This document shows, one piece after another, positions 7,879-17,821 of a stretch of DNA of 45,533 nt (positions are counted from its first letter, which is position 1; each line of letters starts with the position of its first letter). Origin of the DNA: Bacteroides sp. CAG:927. Its GTDB lineage: Bacteria > Bacteroidota > Bacteroidia > Bacteroidales > Muribaculaceae. The notes below the pieces were generated by a model. The model had not been told where the DNA came from. It saw nothing but the letters and a program-made list of their open reading frames with translations, and did no database searches. The stretch covers positions 1-45,533 of the forward strand of contig HF985636.1 of the NCBI GenBank assembly GCA_000431155.1, given 5' to 3'. A program made the translations under genes and the position numbers.

Positions 7879-9796
7879 CAATTCTGTGCAGCCACTTGAT
7901 CCGGAGCGATACCCGCTGCTCAGCCACATAAACTCACCCGCACAGCTAAGGGCACTGCCACAAGACAAGCTGCCAGAGGTGTGCGGAGATATACGCCGAT
8001 TTCTAATTGACTCGTTGTCAAAACATCCGGGACATTTTGCCTCAAGCATGGGAGCAGTGGAACTTACCGTGGCCCTGCACTACGTGTTCAACACTCCCTA
8101 TGACCGCATAGTGTGGGATGTGGGACATCAGGCATACGGACATAAACTGTTGACGGGGAGAGCCGAAAGATTTCACACCAACCGCACATTGGGCGGACTG
8201 AGCGGTTTTCCAAATCCGGAAGAAAGCGAATATGACACTTTTACCGCAGGCCACGCCTCCAATTCCATATCGGCGGCATTGGGCATGGCCGTAGCCTCAT
8301 CTCTCTCGGAGCATGACAAGCAGAGAAACGTGGTGGCAGTGATTGGCGATGCGTCAATAAGCGGCGGTCTTGCCTTTGAAGGGCTCAACAATGTGGCCAA
8401 CACGCCGAACAATCTGCTGATTATCCTAAACGACAACGACATGTCGATAGACCGTAATGTGGGATCGCTCAACTCGCATATGGCGCATCTGACCACATCA
8501 AAGGCTTACAACGCAGTGCGCTACCACACATATCATGCAATGTGCCGCATGCACCTGCTCAATGAAAAAAGCCGCGGACGGATACTGAGATTCAACAACA
8601 GTCTCAAATCGCTTATAAACAAGGAGCAAAACATATTTGAGGGATTAAACATAAGATATTTCGGTCCGTTTGACGGGCACGACCTGCCACGGCTCATAAG
8701 GGTGCTCAACGACATCAAGGATATGAAGGGGCCGCGAATACTCCATTTGCGCACTGTGAAAGGAAAAGGGTTTGCCGCAGCGGAAAAAGATCCCGCACAC
8801 TGGCATGCGCCGGGCAAATTCAACCCCGAGACAGGCGAAAGGATAGAAGAAAAGGGAGCGCAACCACCAAAATATCAGGATGTGTTCGGTGACACGCTCG
8901 TGGAGCTGGCACAAGACAACAAAAAGATAGTGGGAATAACGGCAGCGATGCTTTCAGGCACATCCCTGAGCAAGCTACAGGCAACGATGCCGGAGCGCAC
9001 ATTTGATGTGGGAATATCAGAGGGCCATGCGGTAACATTTGCCGGTGGACTCGCCAAAGAAGGGATGCTGCCTTATGTGGCCATCTACTCATCGTTCCTG
9101 CAACGTGCCTACGACCATATAATACATGATGTGGCCATACAGCACCTTCCGGTTACTTTCTGCATAGACCGGGCAGGAATAGTGGGCGAAGACGGAGTGA
9201 CCCATCACGGAATGTTTGATTTGGCATACTTATCGTCTATTCCGGGTATGACGATAGCGTCACCCCGCAACGAAGAGTATCTGCGTCATCTTATGTACAC
9301 GTCGCAACTTCCAGAGCGCGAAGGGCCAATGGCAATACGCTATCCACGCGGACGGGGCACTACCATAGACTGGAAAGTGCCGATGCGCGCACTCAAGGCG
9401 GGCGAAGGCGAACAACTGAGCGAAGGTGCCGACGCAACGGTTCTGACATTGGGACCGATAGCACAGGAAGCGGCCAAAGCCATAGCCAAAGCACGTGAAG
9501 ATGGTGTGAACGCCGCCCATTATGATATGATTTATCTGAAGCCGCTTGACGAATCAATAATGGAAAAAGCGGCCAAAAGCGGTGCGCCGATAATAACGGT
9601 GGAAGATGCATCGGTGGTTGGCGGCCTCGGGACAGCCGTAACCGAATGGATCAATGCCCACGGCTACAATGTACCGGTGCATACAATCGGTGCGCCCGAC
9701 AAGTTTGTGCCTCAAGGCAAAGTGAAAGAGCTGTATAAACTTTGCGGCATGGATGCCGAAGCCATATACCACACCCTAATATCGCTAAAGAAATGA
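7853..9796 (+). CDS. dxs: 1-deoxy-D-xylulose-5-phosphate synthase
   Basis: 647-residue thiamine-diphosphate enzyme joining pyruvate and glyceraldehyde-3-phosphate, the first step of the MEP isoprenoid pathway. Visible motifs are WDVGHQAYGHKLLTGR, the cofactor/Mg motif GDASISGG (Asp166; Ala replaces the usual second Gly), the catalytic Glu390 in GISEGHAVTFAGG, and DRAGIVGEDGVTHHG. A transketolase C-terminal domain follows. I chose the ATG at 7853; an in-frame upstream start at 7814 lies deep inside the small ORF. The stop overlaps the trkA start as ATGA. The dxs-trkA-trkH order is, from memory, also found in other Bacteroidales. Confidence 0.96.
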   Translation: MTTLQVPNNNSVQPLDPERYPLLSHINSPAQLRALPQDKLPEVCGDIRRFLIDSLSKHPGHFASSMGAVELTVALHYVFNTPYDRIVWDVGHQAYGHKLLTGRAERFHTNRTLGGLSGFPNPEESEYDTFTAGHASNSISAALGMAVASSLSEHDKQRNVVAVIGDASISGGLAFEGLNNVANTPNNLLIILNDNDMSIDRNVGSLNSHMAHLTTSKAYNAVRYHTYHAMCRMHLLNEKSRGRILRFNNSLKSLINKEQNIFEGLNIRYFGPFDGHDLPRLIRVLNDIKDMKGPRILHLRTVKGKGFAAAEKDPAHWHAPGKFNPETGERIEEKGAQPPKYQDVFGDTLVELAQDNKKIVGITAAMLSGTSLSKLQATMPERTFDVGISEGHAVTFAGGLAKEGMLPYVAIYSSFLQRAYDHIIHDVAIQHLPVTFCIDRAGIVGEDGVTHHGMFDLAYLSSIPGMTIASPRNEEYLRHLMYTSQLPEREGPMAIRYPRGRGTTIDWKVPMRALKAGEGEQLSEGADATVLTLGPIAQEAAKAIAKAREDGVNAAHYDMIYLKPLDESIMEKAAKSGAPIITVEDASVVGGLGTAVTEWINAHGYNVPVHTIGAPDKFVPQGKVKELYKLCGMDAEAIYHTLISLKK

Positions 9797-11127
9797 AGAT
9801 AGTGATAGCCGGAGCCGGCGAAGTAGGCTCGCATGTAGCAAAACTGCTGTCGCGTGAGGATCAGGACATAACCCTGATTGATGCGGACGCAACCAAACTG
9901 TCAGTGCTGGATGCCAACTACAATCTGCTGACACGACGGGGATCGCCCACATCATTTGCAGTGCTGAAAGCTGCCGGGGTGGAGAAATGCGACCTGTTCA
10001 TAGCGGTGACCCCTTACGAGAACACCAATGTGATAGCATGCTCCATAGCCAAGAGTCTCGGAGCCGTGAAAACGGTGGCAAGAATCGACAACTATGAGTT
10101 CATGACATGTGAAAACCGTGAATTTTTTGCTCGCCACGGTGTGAACGCAATGATATATCCCGAGTATCTTGCAGCACAAGAGATCGTGACCGCGCTGGAA
10201 CGCTCGTGGGTAAGAAACTGGTTTGAACTGCATAACGGCGAACTGATAGTGGTGGGCGTGAAGATACGCGAAAATTCACAGGTGGCGGGGCTAAAGCTTA
10301 AAGAGCTTACAATGAGCAATCATTATTTTCATGTGTCAGCCATCAAGCGCCGCCATGAGACCCTTATACCATGTGGTGACGACACCTTACGCCCCAACGA
10401 CATACTGTATGTCACCACTACACGTGAACATGTGGATGAGCTAAGGACACTGTGTGGTAAAAAACATCATGATGTGCGCCGCGTAATGATAATGGGAGGC
10501 TCACGCATAGCACTACGCCTGATAGCACTTGCGGGCGACAGGTACAAATTCACCATCATAGAGAGCAACCGCGACAGATGCCAGGACCTGTGTGAGAGAT
10601 GCGCCAACACCACAATAGTGTACGGAGACGCCCGCGACATAGACACCCTGCGTGAAGAAGGGATAAATGATGCGGATGCTTTCATAGCCCTTACCGACAG
10701 TAGCGAAACGAATATTCTCACTTGCCTGACCGCAAAAGAGTGCGGGGTTAAAAAGACCATAGCTGAGGTAGAGAACATACAGCTCATATCGGAGGCAGAG
10801 AACCTGAATATCGGGACTATCGTCAACAAAAAACTGCTTGCATCAAGCAAAGTGTTCCAGATGATGATAGATGCGGATGTCAACTCCTCCCAATTCATGG
10901 CACTGGCTGATGCCGATGTGGCTGAAATAGAAGTAAAACCACATGCCAAAGTAACCAAAGCCCTTGTAAAAGACCTGAAACTTACACGCGACATGACCAT
11001 AGCGGCCCTGATACGTGATGGGAAAGGGATGCTGGTTAACGGTATGACCCAGATACGCGAAGGCGACCATGTTGTGGTGGTATGCCTTGCAGGTGCACTC
11101 CACAAAATAGAGAAATATTTCAACTGA
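9793..11127 (+). CDS. trkA: Trk potassium transporter regulatory subunit TrkA
   Basis: 444-residue peripheral membrane protein with two RCK_N-RCK_C repeats. The first Rossmann fold shows GAGEVG (residues 7-12), binding NAD(H), with an acidic strand end at LIDAD. The second begins near residue 231 with VMIMGGSRIA, where the glycine pattern is weaker (GGSRIA). The C-terminal RCK_C ends in DHVVVVCLAGAL. TrkA gates the TrkH channel in response to nucleotides. The ATG at 9793 overlaps the dxs stop by 4 nt and gives the normal MKIVIAGAGEVG start; a start at 9742 would sit inside dxs. trkH follows after 16 nt. Confidence 0.95.
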   Translation: MKIVIAGAGEVGSHVAKLLSREDQDITLIDADATKLSVLDANYNLLTRRGSPTSFAVLKAAGVEKCDLFIAVTPYENTNVIACSIAKSLGAVKTVARIDNYEFMTCENREFFARHGVNAMIYPEYLAAQEIVTALERSWVRNWFELHNGELIVVGVKIRENSQVAGLKLKELTMSNHYFHVSAIKRRHETLIPCGDDTLRPNDILYVTTTREHVDELRTLCGKKHHDVRRVMIMGGSRIALRLIALAGDRYKFTIIESNRDRCQDLCERCANTTIVYGDARDIDTLREEGINDADAFIALTDSSETNILTCLTAKECGVKKTIAEVENIQLISEAENLNIGTIVNKKLLASSKVFQMMIDADVNSSQFMALADADVAEIEVKPHAKVTKALVKDLKLTRDMTIAALIRDGKGMLVNGMTQIREGDHVVVVCLAGALHKIEKYFN

Positions 11128-11143
11128 TGCTCTTATAGATGTG

Positions 11144-12616
11144 ATGAGATACATCAAGCGTTCACATATCAATTTTGCCGCAGTGCTGCGGGTCATAGGG
11201 ATGCTTCTTACTATTGAGGCATTCTTCATGTTGGTGCCGCTTATCACATGCATAGCATATGGCGAAGGAGACGCACAGGCTTTTGGCATTACCGTAGCGA
11301 TAACGCTTGTGGCCGGATGCGCGCTGGCATTCGGTCTGAAACCTTCAAATCCCGATATGGGAAAACGCGACGGATTTCTGCTGACAGCACTTGTGTGGGT
11401 GTTCTTCTCACTGTTCGGAATGCTGCCTTTTATGATAGGAGATGCGGGGATGAACATGAGCGACGCTTTTTTTGAGGCGATGTCGGGATTCACCACTACC
11501 GGGGCTTCGGTGATAGGGTCAATAGACGAGTTGTCGCGCGGAGCTGTAATGTGGAGGTCGCTCATGCAATGGCTCGGCGGAATGGGAATAATACTGTTTA
11601 CCCTTGCCGTAATTCCGATGCTGAACCATTCGGGCGGAATGCAGATGTTCAACGCCGAGGTAACAGGCATAACCCACGACAAACTCAGGCCACGCATATC
11701 GCAAACGGCCAAAGGCTTATGGGGCATATACTGTGTGCTGACAGTGCTGCTTGCCGCGCTGCTTTGGGTGGGGCCGATGGATTTTTACACAGCATTATGC
11801 TACACATTCTCCACTATTTCCACGGGGGGATTCACGACTACCAACAGCGGCTTAACGGAATACGGCACATTGTATGTGAAAATAGTGCTGACCGTGTTCA
11901 TGTTTCTTGGTGGCGTAAGCTTTTCGCTCATGTTTCGGTGGTGGAACGGCGACCACGGCTCATTATGGCGCAATGATGTGTTTCGTGCATATGTGCGCAT
12001 AATACTTGTGTGTCTGATGCTGTTTATAATAACCATATTAGCAATCGGGGCATACACTGGCATAGAATCAGTGAGCATAGACCCGTTATTTCAAATAATC
12101 TCCACACTTACCTCCACAGGCTTCATGGTAGAAGGAGCCAGGAACTGGGGACCGTTTGTGATTTCGTTACTGTTTGTACTGATGTTTTTCGGGGCATGCG
12201 CCGGGAGCACCAGCGGAGGAGCAAAAATAGACCGCATGCTGTTTCTGATAAAAAATGCCAATAACGAGGTGTATCGCTGCGTTCACCCCAACACCATATT
12301 GGGGGTACGCATAAACGGAGTAACCGCCTCCTATGACACGGTGAACAAGGTTATAGCGTTTCTGTGTATCTACATGATGCTTATAGTAGGAGGGGGAATA
12401 GCGCTGACAGCCCTTGACATACCGATTGTTGATGCCTTCTTTTCATCCTTTGCATGCCTGAGCAACACCGGACTGGATGTGAACATTACCGGTTACGGGG
12501 ACAACTATATGGCACTTCCGGCAGCGGGCAAATGGGTGTTATCGCTTGAAATGCTCATAGGGAGACTGGAGATTTTCACAGTATTGCTTCTTTTTACAAA
12601 GGGGTTCTGGAAATAA
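11144..12616 (+). CDS. trkH: Trk potassium uptake membrane subunit TrkH
   Basis: 490-residue inner-membrane potassium translocating subunit with about ten membrane segments arranged as four M1-P-M2 repeats. The four selectivity-filter loops can be read as GFTTTGAS, STGGFTTT, TSTGFMVE and SNTGLDVN, each with the key glycine. The intramembrane loop region with GACAGSTSGG lies near the third repeat. A GTG at 11141 directly precedes the ATG at 11144; I use the ATG. It partners TrkA, encoded 16 nt upstream. No convincing terminator follows; the next gene has its own promoter. Confidence 0.95.
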   Translation: MRYIKRSHINFAAVLRVIGMLLTIEAFFMLVPLITCIAYGEGDAQAFGITVAITLVAGCALAFGLKPSNPDMGKRDGFLLTALVWVFFSLFGMLPFMIGDAGMNMSDAFFEAMSGFTTTGASVIGSIDELSRGAVMWRSLMQWLGGMGIILFTLAVIPMLNHSGGMQMFNAEVTGITHDKLRPRISQTAKGLWGIYCVLTVLLAALLWVGPMDFYTALCYTFSTISTGGFTTTNSGLTEYGTLYVKIVLTVFMFLGGVSFSLMFRWWNGDHGSLWRNDVFRAYVRIILVCLMLFIITILAIGAYTGIESVSIDPLFQIISTLTSTGFMVEGARNWGPFVISLLFVLMFFGACAGSTSGGAKIDRMLFLIKNANNEVYRCVHPNTILGVRINGVTASYDTVNKVIAFLCIYMMLIVGGGIALTALDIPIVDAFFSSFACLSNTGLDVNITGYGDNYMALPAAGKWVLSLEMLIGRLEIFTVLLLFTKGFWK

Positions 12617-12648
12617 TCCGTGTTTTCGTCTCAAAAGCCGGCAAATAT

Positions 12649-12679
12649 TTTGCAGATTAGCATTCTTCACATAATTTTG
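12649..12679 (+). promoter_or_regulatory. Consensus promoter of the lipoprotein-DUF5723 operon
   Basis: TTTG (12649-12652), a 19-nt spacer and TAATTTTG (12672-12679) match the Bacteroidetes promoter at every defined position. The -33 TTTG forms the 3' arm of a short palindrome (GCAAA-TAT-TTTGC, 12641-12653). The leader to 12708 would be about 25 nt. Confidence 0.8.
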
Positions 12680-12707
12680 CATTTCCAAACCAATCATTAA
12701 TAATGAA

Positions 12708-14519
12708 ATGAATCCAATACTCCCATGTATGGCCGGAGCGAGCATGCTTCTGTCACTCACAGCGTGTGTGGACGACAAGTATGACTTGAGCAATGTGGAC
12801 ACCACGGTGAAAATACCGGTAAACGACCTTGCGTTACCAGTTAATCTTGAACCGGTGCTTCTTGAAAATCTGTTTAACATTGATCCCGACGACCCTAACT
12901 GCCAGATGAAGGTGGTGAACGGGGAGTATGCCATGAGCCAGCAGGGAAATTTTGAATCGGACCCGATAGAGATTGAAAGCATCAGCCTCGGTCATCCTCA
13001 CGTGAACGGTTCTGTGAATGTGATCAACATCGCATCGCCAGTGTCAAGAGCGCAGAACATGACGCAAGTATCGTATGCACTGAGATCAGATGAGAGAGAA
13101 TTCACATACGAATCATCATACGTAAGCAATTATATAAGAGGTGTGGACAATGTGACATGCCAACTGACGCTCACGATGGATATAAGATTTGCAGAGCTGG
13201 AAGGCAAAGTGAACAAGGTGAGATATTCGGACATGCGAATACAGCTGCCCAAAGGGCTGGTAAATGTAACAATAGACGGTGCCGAAAGCAACTATGACAA
13301 ACAAAGCGGCGTGGCTACAGTGGCACAATACCAAGAAAGCGGCAACAGTGTGCGCATAACAGTACATGCCACAGGAGCCGACATAGCTTATCTTGAAACA
13401 CTGGGAGAAGCCACATTCACTCCATCGGCAACAGACGACAGCAACGGCCATATAGCAGTGAAAGGAGAAATGTATCTTCTTAGCGGCAATCTGACAGTAA
13501 GTCCGGAAGACATAGCGATTTCAAACATCAGTGCCCTCCCCTCTCAAATCACAATGTATGTGGACTATACTATAGCTGACACATATGTGACAAGTTTCAG
13601 CGGAAAGATAAACTACAATATAACGGATGTGGATATTCCGGCAGCAGAGCTAAATAACTTGCCGGATGTTCTTACACAGGAGTCCACAGACCTGAAGCTT
13701 GAAAACCCGCAAATATACCTGACCCTGACAAATCCATTGTCAAATTACGGGCTCAAGGCCGTGACCGGACTCAAAATCACATCGCAGCGTACCGGCAAAC
13801 CGAACCGTGAATTCCTGCTTGACAAGGATATTGTGTTTGACTCAAAAGTAACACCCGGAGGAGTGTTCAAATATGTGCTGTCGCCAAAGAATCCGGAAGT
13901 GCGTATTGCGGGATATGAGAACGCGACATGGATAGAGTATGCGGAGATAAGCGATGTAATGTCGGGTGAAGGACTTCCCAACAGGATATTGTTTGATCTT
14001 GTCAATCCGCATGTGCCTACACAACCGGTATCAGATTTTGTACTGGGTGTGAGCGCAGGACGGATTAACGGAGAATATGACCTTATGGCACCGCTTGGAA
14101 TGAAGCAGGGCTCACAGATAATATATACCGATGATGTTGACGGCTGGAACTCTGAGGACCTTGACCACTGCACAATAGAGCGTCTGAACCTGACAATGAC
14201 CGCAAGCTCGGATGTGCCTATTGACATAAAGCTCACGGGCTATCCCATAGACACCGAAGGTAACCGGATTAATACCGCCGACGGTGAGCCAATCAATATC
14301 AACGGAGCCATCATCCCCCCGAATGCAAGCAATGTCCCCATCAATGTATATACCACCGCAATCATACCATCGGGAAGCAAGCTAAACGGTATAAAGTTCG
14401 TGGCAACAGCTGTGGCAACAGAAGAGAACAGTGCTCCCCTTACTCCCGACATGCAGTTCATACTTGACAACATACATGTCACAGTGACCGGATATTATCT
14501 TAAGGACCTTGACGAATAA
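12708..14519 (+). CDS. Large outer-membrane-type lipoprotein, unknown family
   Basis: 603-residue protein with a lipobox LSLTAC (Cys20). The residues after Cys are V-D-D-K; acidic residues here resemble the export signal of surface lipoproteins in Bacteroidetes. The signal region has no Lys or Arg before the hydrophobic core, which is unusual. The mature part is rich in beta-prone, Thr/Asn/Val-rich repeats, suggesting several beta-sandwich domains; one stretch (about 330-420) includes IYLTLTNPLSNYGLKA, typical of lipid-shielding or barrel-partner proteins. I do not recognise a named family. It is first in a two-gene operon, with the DUF5723 barrel gene 14 nt downstream, so the two products probably work together at the outer membrane. 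Confidence 0.75.
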   Translation: MNPILPCMAGASMLLSLTACVDDKYDLSNVDTTVKIPVNDLALPVNLEPVLLENLFNIDPDDPNCQMKVVNGEYAMSQQGNFESDPIEIESISLGHPHVNGSVNVINIASPVSRAQNMTQVSYALRSDEREFTYESSYVSNYIRGVDNVTCQLTLTMDIRFAELEGKVNKVRYSDMRIQLPKGLVNVTIDGAESNYDKQSGVATVAQYQESGNSVRITVHATGADIAYLETLGEATFTPSATDDSNGHIAVKGEMYLLSGNLTVSPEDIAISNISALPSQITMYVDYTIADTYVTSFSGKINYNITDVDIPAAELNNLPDVLTQESTDLKLENPQIYLTLTNPLSNYGLKAVTGLKITSQRTGKPNREFLLDKDIVFDSKVTPGGVFKYVLSPKNPEVRIAGYENATWIEYAEISDVMSGEGLPNRILFDLVNPHVPTQPVSDFVLGVSAGRINGEYDLMAPLGMKQGSQIIYTDDVDGWNSEDLDHCTIERLNLTMTASSDVPIDIKLTGYPIDTEGNRINTADGEPININGAIIPPNASNVPINVYTTAIIPSGSKLNGIKFVATAVATEENSAPLTPDMQFILDNIHVTVTGYYLKDLDE

Positions 14520-14533
14520 AAGAATTCACAGAA

Positions 14534-15910
14534 ATGAAACCACATAAATATTTATCATATCTAACAGCTGCAATATGCACTATGGCCCTATGCCATACCG
14601 CTACAGCTCAAAACACCACTTCAGGATACTTTGTGGATGATTACACATACCGCTTTCAGATGAACCCGGCATATGAAAACAGCAAAAACTTCATAGCCAT
14701 ACCTGCGCTTGGCAACATGAATGTGTCAATGCGCGGCTCACTGCAAGTAAGGGATGTGATATATAGCGTCAACGGCCAGACAACCACTTTTCTCAACCCG
14801 CTGGTAAGTGTTGATGAAGTGATGAAGAATATAGGCGAAAACAACCGTCTGGGAGCCGACATCAAGATACCGATATTAGCAGCGGGATTCAAAGCATGGG
14901 GCGGCTACAACACCATTACTCTCAGCGCCCGCGCATCAGTAGGACTTAAGGTGCCCGGCTCGTTATTTTCATTCCTGAAAGAGGGGGTAGCCAACCAAAG
15001 CTATGACCTGAGCGGCACGCGCGCTTTCGGTACGGCCTACGGAGAGATAGCGCTGGGCCACAGCCGCAAAATCAATAACAAACTGCGCGTGGGCGGTGCG
15101 CTGAAATTTCTTATTGGCGCCGGCGACATGAGCGCAAACTTCAAGACGGCCAACCTCAACCTTGACCAGAATGACTGGCAAGTGACCTCAGAAGCAGAGA
15201 TAAATTCAAGCGTGAAAGGACTCACTTACAAGACTACAATCAACGACCGAACCGGTCATGAGTATGTGGACGGAATGGATTATGACAGCTTCGGGCTAAA
15301 TGGTTTCGGTATGGCGATAGATTTGGGTGCCACCTATAATCTCACATGCGACTGGGAGCTGTCAATGGCCCTTCTTGACCTCGGATTCATATCATGGAAC
15401 AACAATCAACTTGCCACCACCTACGGTGAAAAGAGATTCAACACCGACAGGTATGTATTCAGTGCCGACGATGATTCACCCAACAGTTTTGAAAACCAGT
15501 GGGACAACATGCGTGATGATATATCGGCAATATACGAACTTGAAGACGCAGGAAACGTGGGAGGACGCACAACAATGTTAGGTGCCACCCTCAATATAGG
15601 AGCGAAGTACACACTGCCGACTTACCGCAAACTAAATTTCGGCGTGCTCAACACCACCCGTATTCAGGGAGCGTTTTCATGGACTGATTTCAGATTTTCG
15701 GCCAACATAGCTCCGGTAAAATGGTTAGACGGCGGCATAAACATGGCTGCCGGCAGTTTCGGCGTAGGATTTGGATGGATTGTAAACTTCCATCCGTCAG
15801 GATTCAATTTCTTTGTCGGCATGGACCATACCATGGGCAAAGCGACCAAGCAGATGGTGCCTCTGTCAAGCAACGCATCTGTCAACCTTGGCATGAATAT
15901 ACTCTTCTAA
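14534..15910 (+). CDS. DUF5723 family outer-membrane beta-barrel protein
   Basis: 458-residue exported protein with a signal peptide ending near AHTATAQ-like residues at about 25 (CHTATAQ). The mature part starts with YRFQMNPAY, as in DUF5723 and related PorV/FadL-like barrels where NPA follows the N-terminal strand. Alternating hydrophobic strands and Gly/aromatic-rich segments continue to a terminal strand, SVNLGMNILF, ending in Phe, the usual outer-membrane assembly signal. The family has no established function. It lies 14 nt after a lipoprotein gene and before a strong terminator, so these two genes form a closed unit. Confidence 0.8.
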   Translation: MKPHKYLSYLTAAICTMALCHTATAQNTTSGYFVDDYTYRFQMNPAYENSKNFIAIPALGNMNVSMRGSLQVRDVIYSVNGQTTTFLNPLVSVDEVMKNIGENNRLGADIKIPILAAGFKAWGGYNTITLSARASVGLKVPGSLFSFLKEGVANQSYDLSGTRAFGTAYGEIALGHSRKINNKLRVGGALKFLIGAGDMSANFKTANLNLDQNDWQVTSEAEINSSVKGLTYKTTINDRTGHEYVDGMDYDSFGLNGFGMAIDLGATYNLTCDWELSMALLDLGFISWNNNQLATTYGEKRFNTDRYVFSADDDSPNSFENQWDNMRDDISAIYELEDAGNVGGRTTMLGATLNIGAKYTLPTYRKLNFGVLNTTRIQGAFSWTDFRFSANIAPVKWLDGGINMAAGSFGVGFGWIVNFHPSGFNFFVGMDHTMGKATKQMVPLSSNASVNLGMNILF

Positions 15911-15928
15911 TATATTAACAGGTACAAC

Positions 15929-15976
15929 AATGCCCCTGCTGACGGTAAATTACCGATGCAGGGGCATTGCTATTTT
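15929..15976 (+). terminator. Two-tier hairpin terminator after the DUF5723 gene
   Basis: AATGCCCCTGC (15929-15939) pairs with GCAGGGGCATT (15958-15968). An inner stem CGGTA/TACCG (15943-15947 with 15951-15955) extends it. The structure runs into TATTTTTT on the plus strand. The convergent ygiQ stop lies at 15977. Confidence 0.88.
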
Positions 15977-17821
15977 TTATCGGCGAGCCGGATAAAGACG
16001 CGCAATAAGATCGGAACGGTTCAGCCGCTTAAGGCTGCGGATAATATCGGCTCTTTGGGCCGGATCGTACCAGAAGAAATAGCGTCGCTGGGATTGCTTC
16101 TGCTCAGGAGTCGTGGCTGTAAAAAGCTTTTCCCCAGTGTAAGGGTGTATTCCGGTGTAAAATATCTCTGTGGCCAATGTCATGGGGGTGGGAGTGAAAT
16201 CCTGCACCTGCTCAAGATGCATGTTCAAATCCTTGGTTTCGGCAGCGAGTTCGGCCATATCAACCTCGGTACACGCGGGATGGCTTGAAATAAAATAAGG
16301 GATGAGCTGCTGACGGAGTCCGCAGCGGCGATTGACCGAATCAAAAATGCGTTTGAAATCGTAAAAGAGGTGAAATTCGGGTTTGCGCATTACATTCAGG
16401 ACATGGCTTACAGTATGCTCCGGGGCTACCTTCAATCGGCCTGAGACGTGGTGCTCTATAAGCTCCTCATTGTACCTACGGTTCACGGCATCCACACTTT
16501 TGCTGCCAGTGGGGTGCATTGAGAGGTCGTAACGGACACCGGAGCCAATGAAAGATTTCTTGACACCGGGAGTGGCATCGACAGCATGGTATATGTCAAG
16601 AAGAGCGGAATGGTCGGTGTTAAGATTGGGGCACGGCTTCGGATGGAGGCAAGAGGGACGGAGGCATTTTTCGCACACGGCCTTGTTTTTGCCACCAAGA
16701 GAATACATGTTAGCACTCGGTCCGCCGAGGTCGGAGATATAACCCTTGAAATCGGACATCCGAGTCACTTGCCTGACCTCACGCAAAATGGAATCCTTGG
16801 ACCGGGAAGCAATAAACTTGCCCTGATGAGCCGAGATGGTACAGAAAGCACATCCGCCGAAGCATCCTCGGTGCATACAAACAGAATGGCGAATCATCTC
16901 ATAAGCGGGGATAGTCTTGCCCTTGTAACGCGGATGAGGCAGGCGAGTGTAAGGGAGATCAAAAGAGGCATCAATCTGCTCGGTGGTCATGGGCGGATGC
17001 ATGGGATTGACGCGCACGGCCACATTGCCGTGACGCTGCCAGATAGTGGCACCGTGCATACGGTTGCTCTGCTGCTCAATGTGCTTGAAATTCTCAGCCT
17101 GACAACGCTTGGACCGCAAGCAGTCCTCAAAACTATGCAGCACAATCTGAGTGTCGCCATCGGGAGCCTGCGGTATGTCGTCAAGAGGCTGCAAAGAGAC
17201 GCACTGCAACGCATCGGCCAAATTCTCTATCGGTTCACCGGCATCCAGACGGCGTGCAATCTCCAACACCGGCAACTCACCCATTCCGTACACGAGAAGA
17301 TGAGCCTTGGCATCCATAAGCAATGAGGGACGAAGCCTATTCTGCCAATAGTCGTAGTGACTCAAACGGCGCAAGGAAGCCTCAATGCCACCAAGAATGA
17401 CGGGAGTGTCGGGATAAAGCTCGCGCAGAATATTGGTGTAAACAACAGACGGATAGTCGGGACGGGCACCATGACGGCCACCGGGTGTGTATGCGTCATC
17501 ACTGCGACGACGACGCGCGGCAGTATAGTGATTGACCATGGAATCCATGGCACCGGGCGACACACCAAAAAACAATCTTGGCGCACCGAATTTTTTAAAA
17601 TCGCGCAAATCGTCCTGCCAATTGGGCTGAGGTACAATGGCCACATTGAAACCGGCAGCCTGAAGAGTGCGTCCGATTACAGCGGCACCGAATGAGGGAT
17701 GATCCACATAGGCATCGCCGCTGAAAAGAACCACATCCACGTGGTCCCAACCGAGCAGCTTCATCTCCTTGACCGAAGTGGGCAAGAAACGTGTGAGGTC
17801 AAAATCTTTATTGGGCAACAT
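15977..17821 (-). CDS. ygiQ: YgiQ-family radical SAM protein
   Basis: 614-residue protein of the YgiQ (UPF0313) family. The N-terminal region (about 20-200) resembles a cobalamin-binding-like fold and includes LFSGDAYVDHPSFG and VILGGIEASLRRLSHYDYW. The radical SAM core holds the [4Fe-4S] cysteines C320-x3-C324-x2-C327 (CFGGCAFC). A C-terminal DUF3362-type segment follows, with a cluster-like CEKCLRPSCLHPKPC. The reaction is not known for the family. The start codon lies inside the end of uvrB (14-nt overlap), so the two are co-transcribed and probably translationally coupled. Length is usual for the family. Confidence 0.93.
   Translation of the reverse strand: MLPNKDFDLTRFLPTSVKEMKLLGWDHVDVVLFSGDAYVDHPSFGAAVIGRTLQAAGFNVAIVPQPNWQDDLRDFKKFGAPRLFFGVSPGAMDSMVNHYTAARRRRSDDAYTPGGRHGARPDYPSVVYTNILRELYPDTPVILGGIEASLRRLSHYDYWQNRLRPSLLMDAKAHLLVYGMGELPVLEIARRLDAGEPIENLADALQCVSLQPLDDIPQAPDGDTQIVLHSFEDCLRSKRCQAENFKHIEQQSNRMHGATIWQRHGNVAVRVNPMHPPMTTEQIDASFDLPYTRLPHPRYKGKTIPAYEMIRHSVCMHRGCFGGCAFCTISAHQGKFIASRSKDSILREVRQVTRMSDFKGYISDLGGPSANMYSLGGKNKAVCEKCLRPSCLHPKPCPNLNTDHSALLDIYHAVDATPGVKKSFIGSGVRYDLSMHPTGSKSVDAVNRRYNEELIEHHVSGRLKVAPEHTVSHVLNVMRKPEFHLFYDFKRIFDSVNRRCGLRQQLIPYFISSHPACTEVDMAELAAETKDLNMHLEQVQDFTPTPMTLATEIFYTGIHPYTGEKLFTATTPEQKQSQRRYFFWYDPAQRADIIRSLKRLNRSDLIARLYPARR

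Noticed and set aside
10467..11727. Two long minus-strand open frames opposite trkA and the start of trkH
   Set aside because: They mirror conserved coding sequence on the other strand, are rich in Ser/Ile/His of shadow-frame type, and have no recognisable domain.
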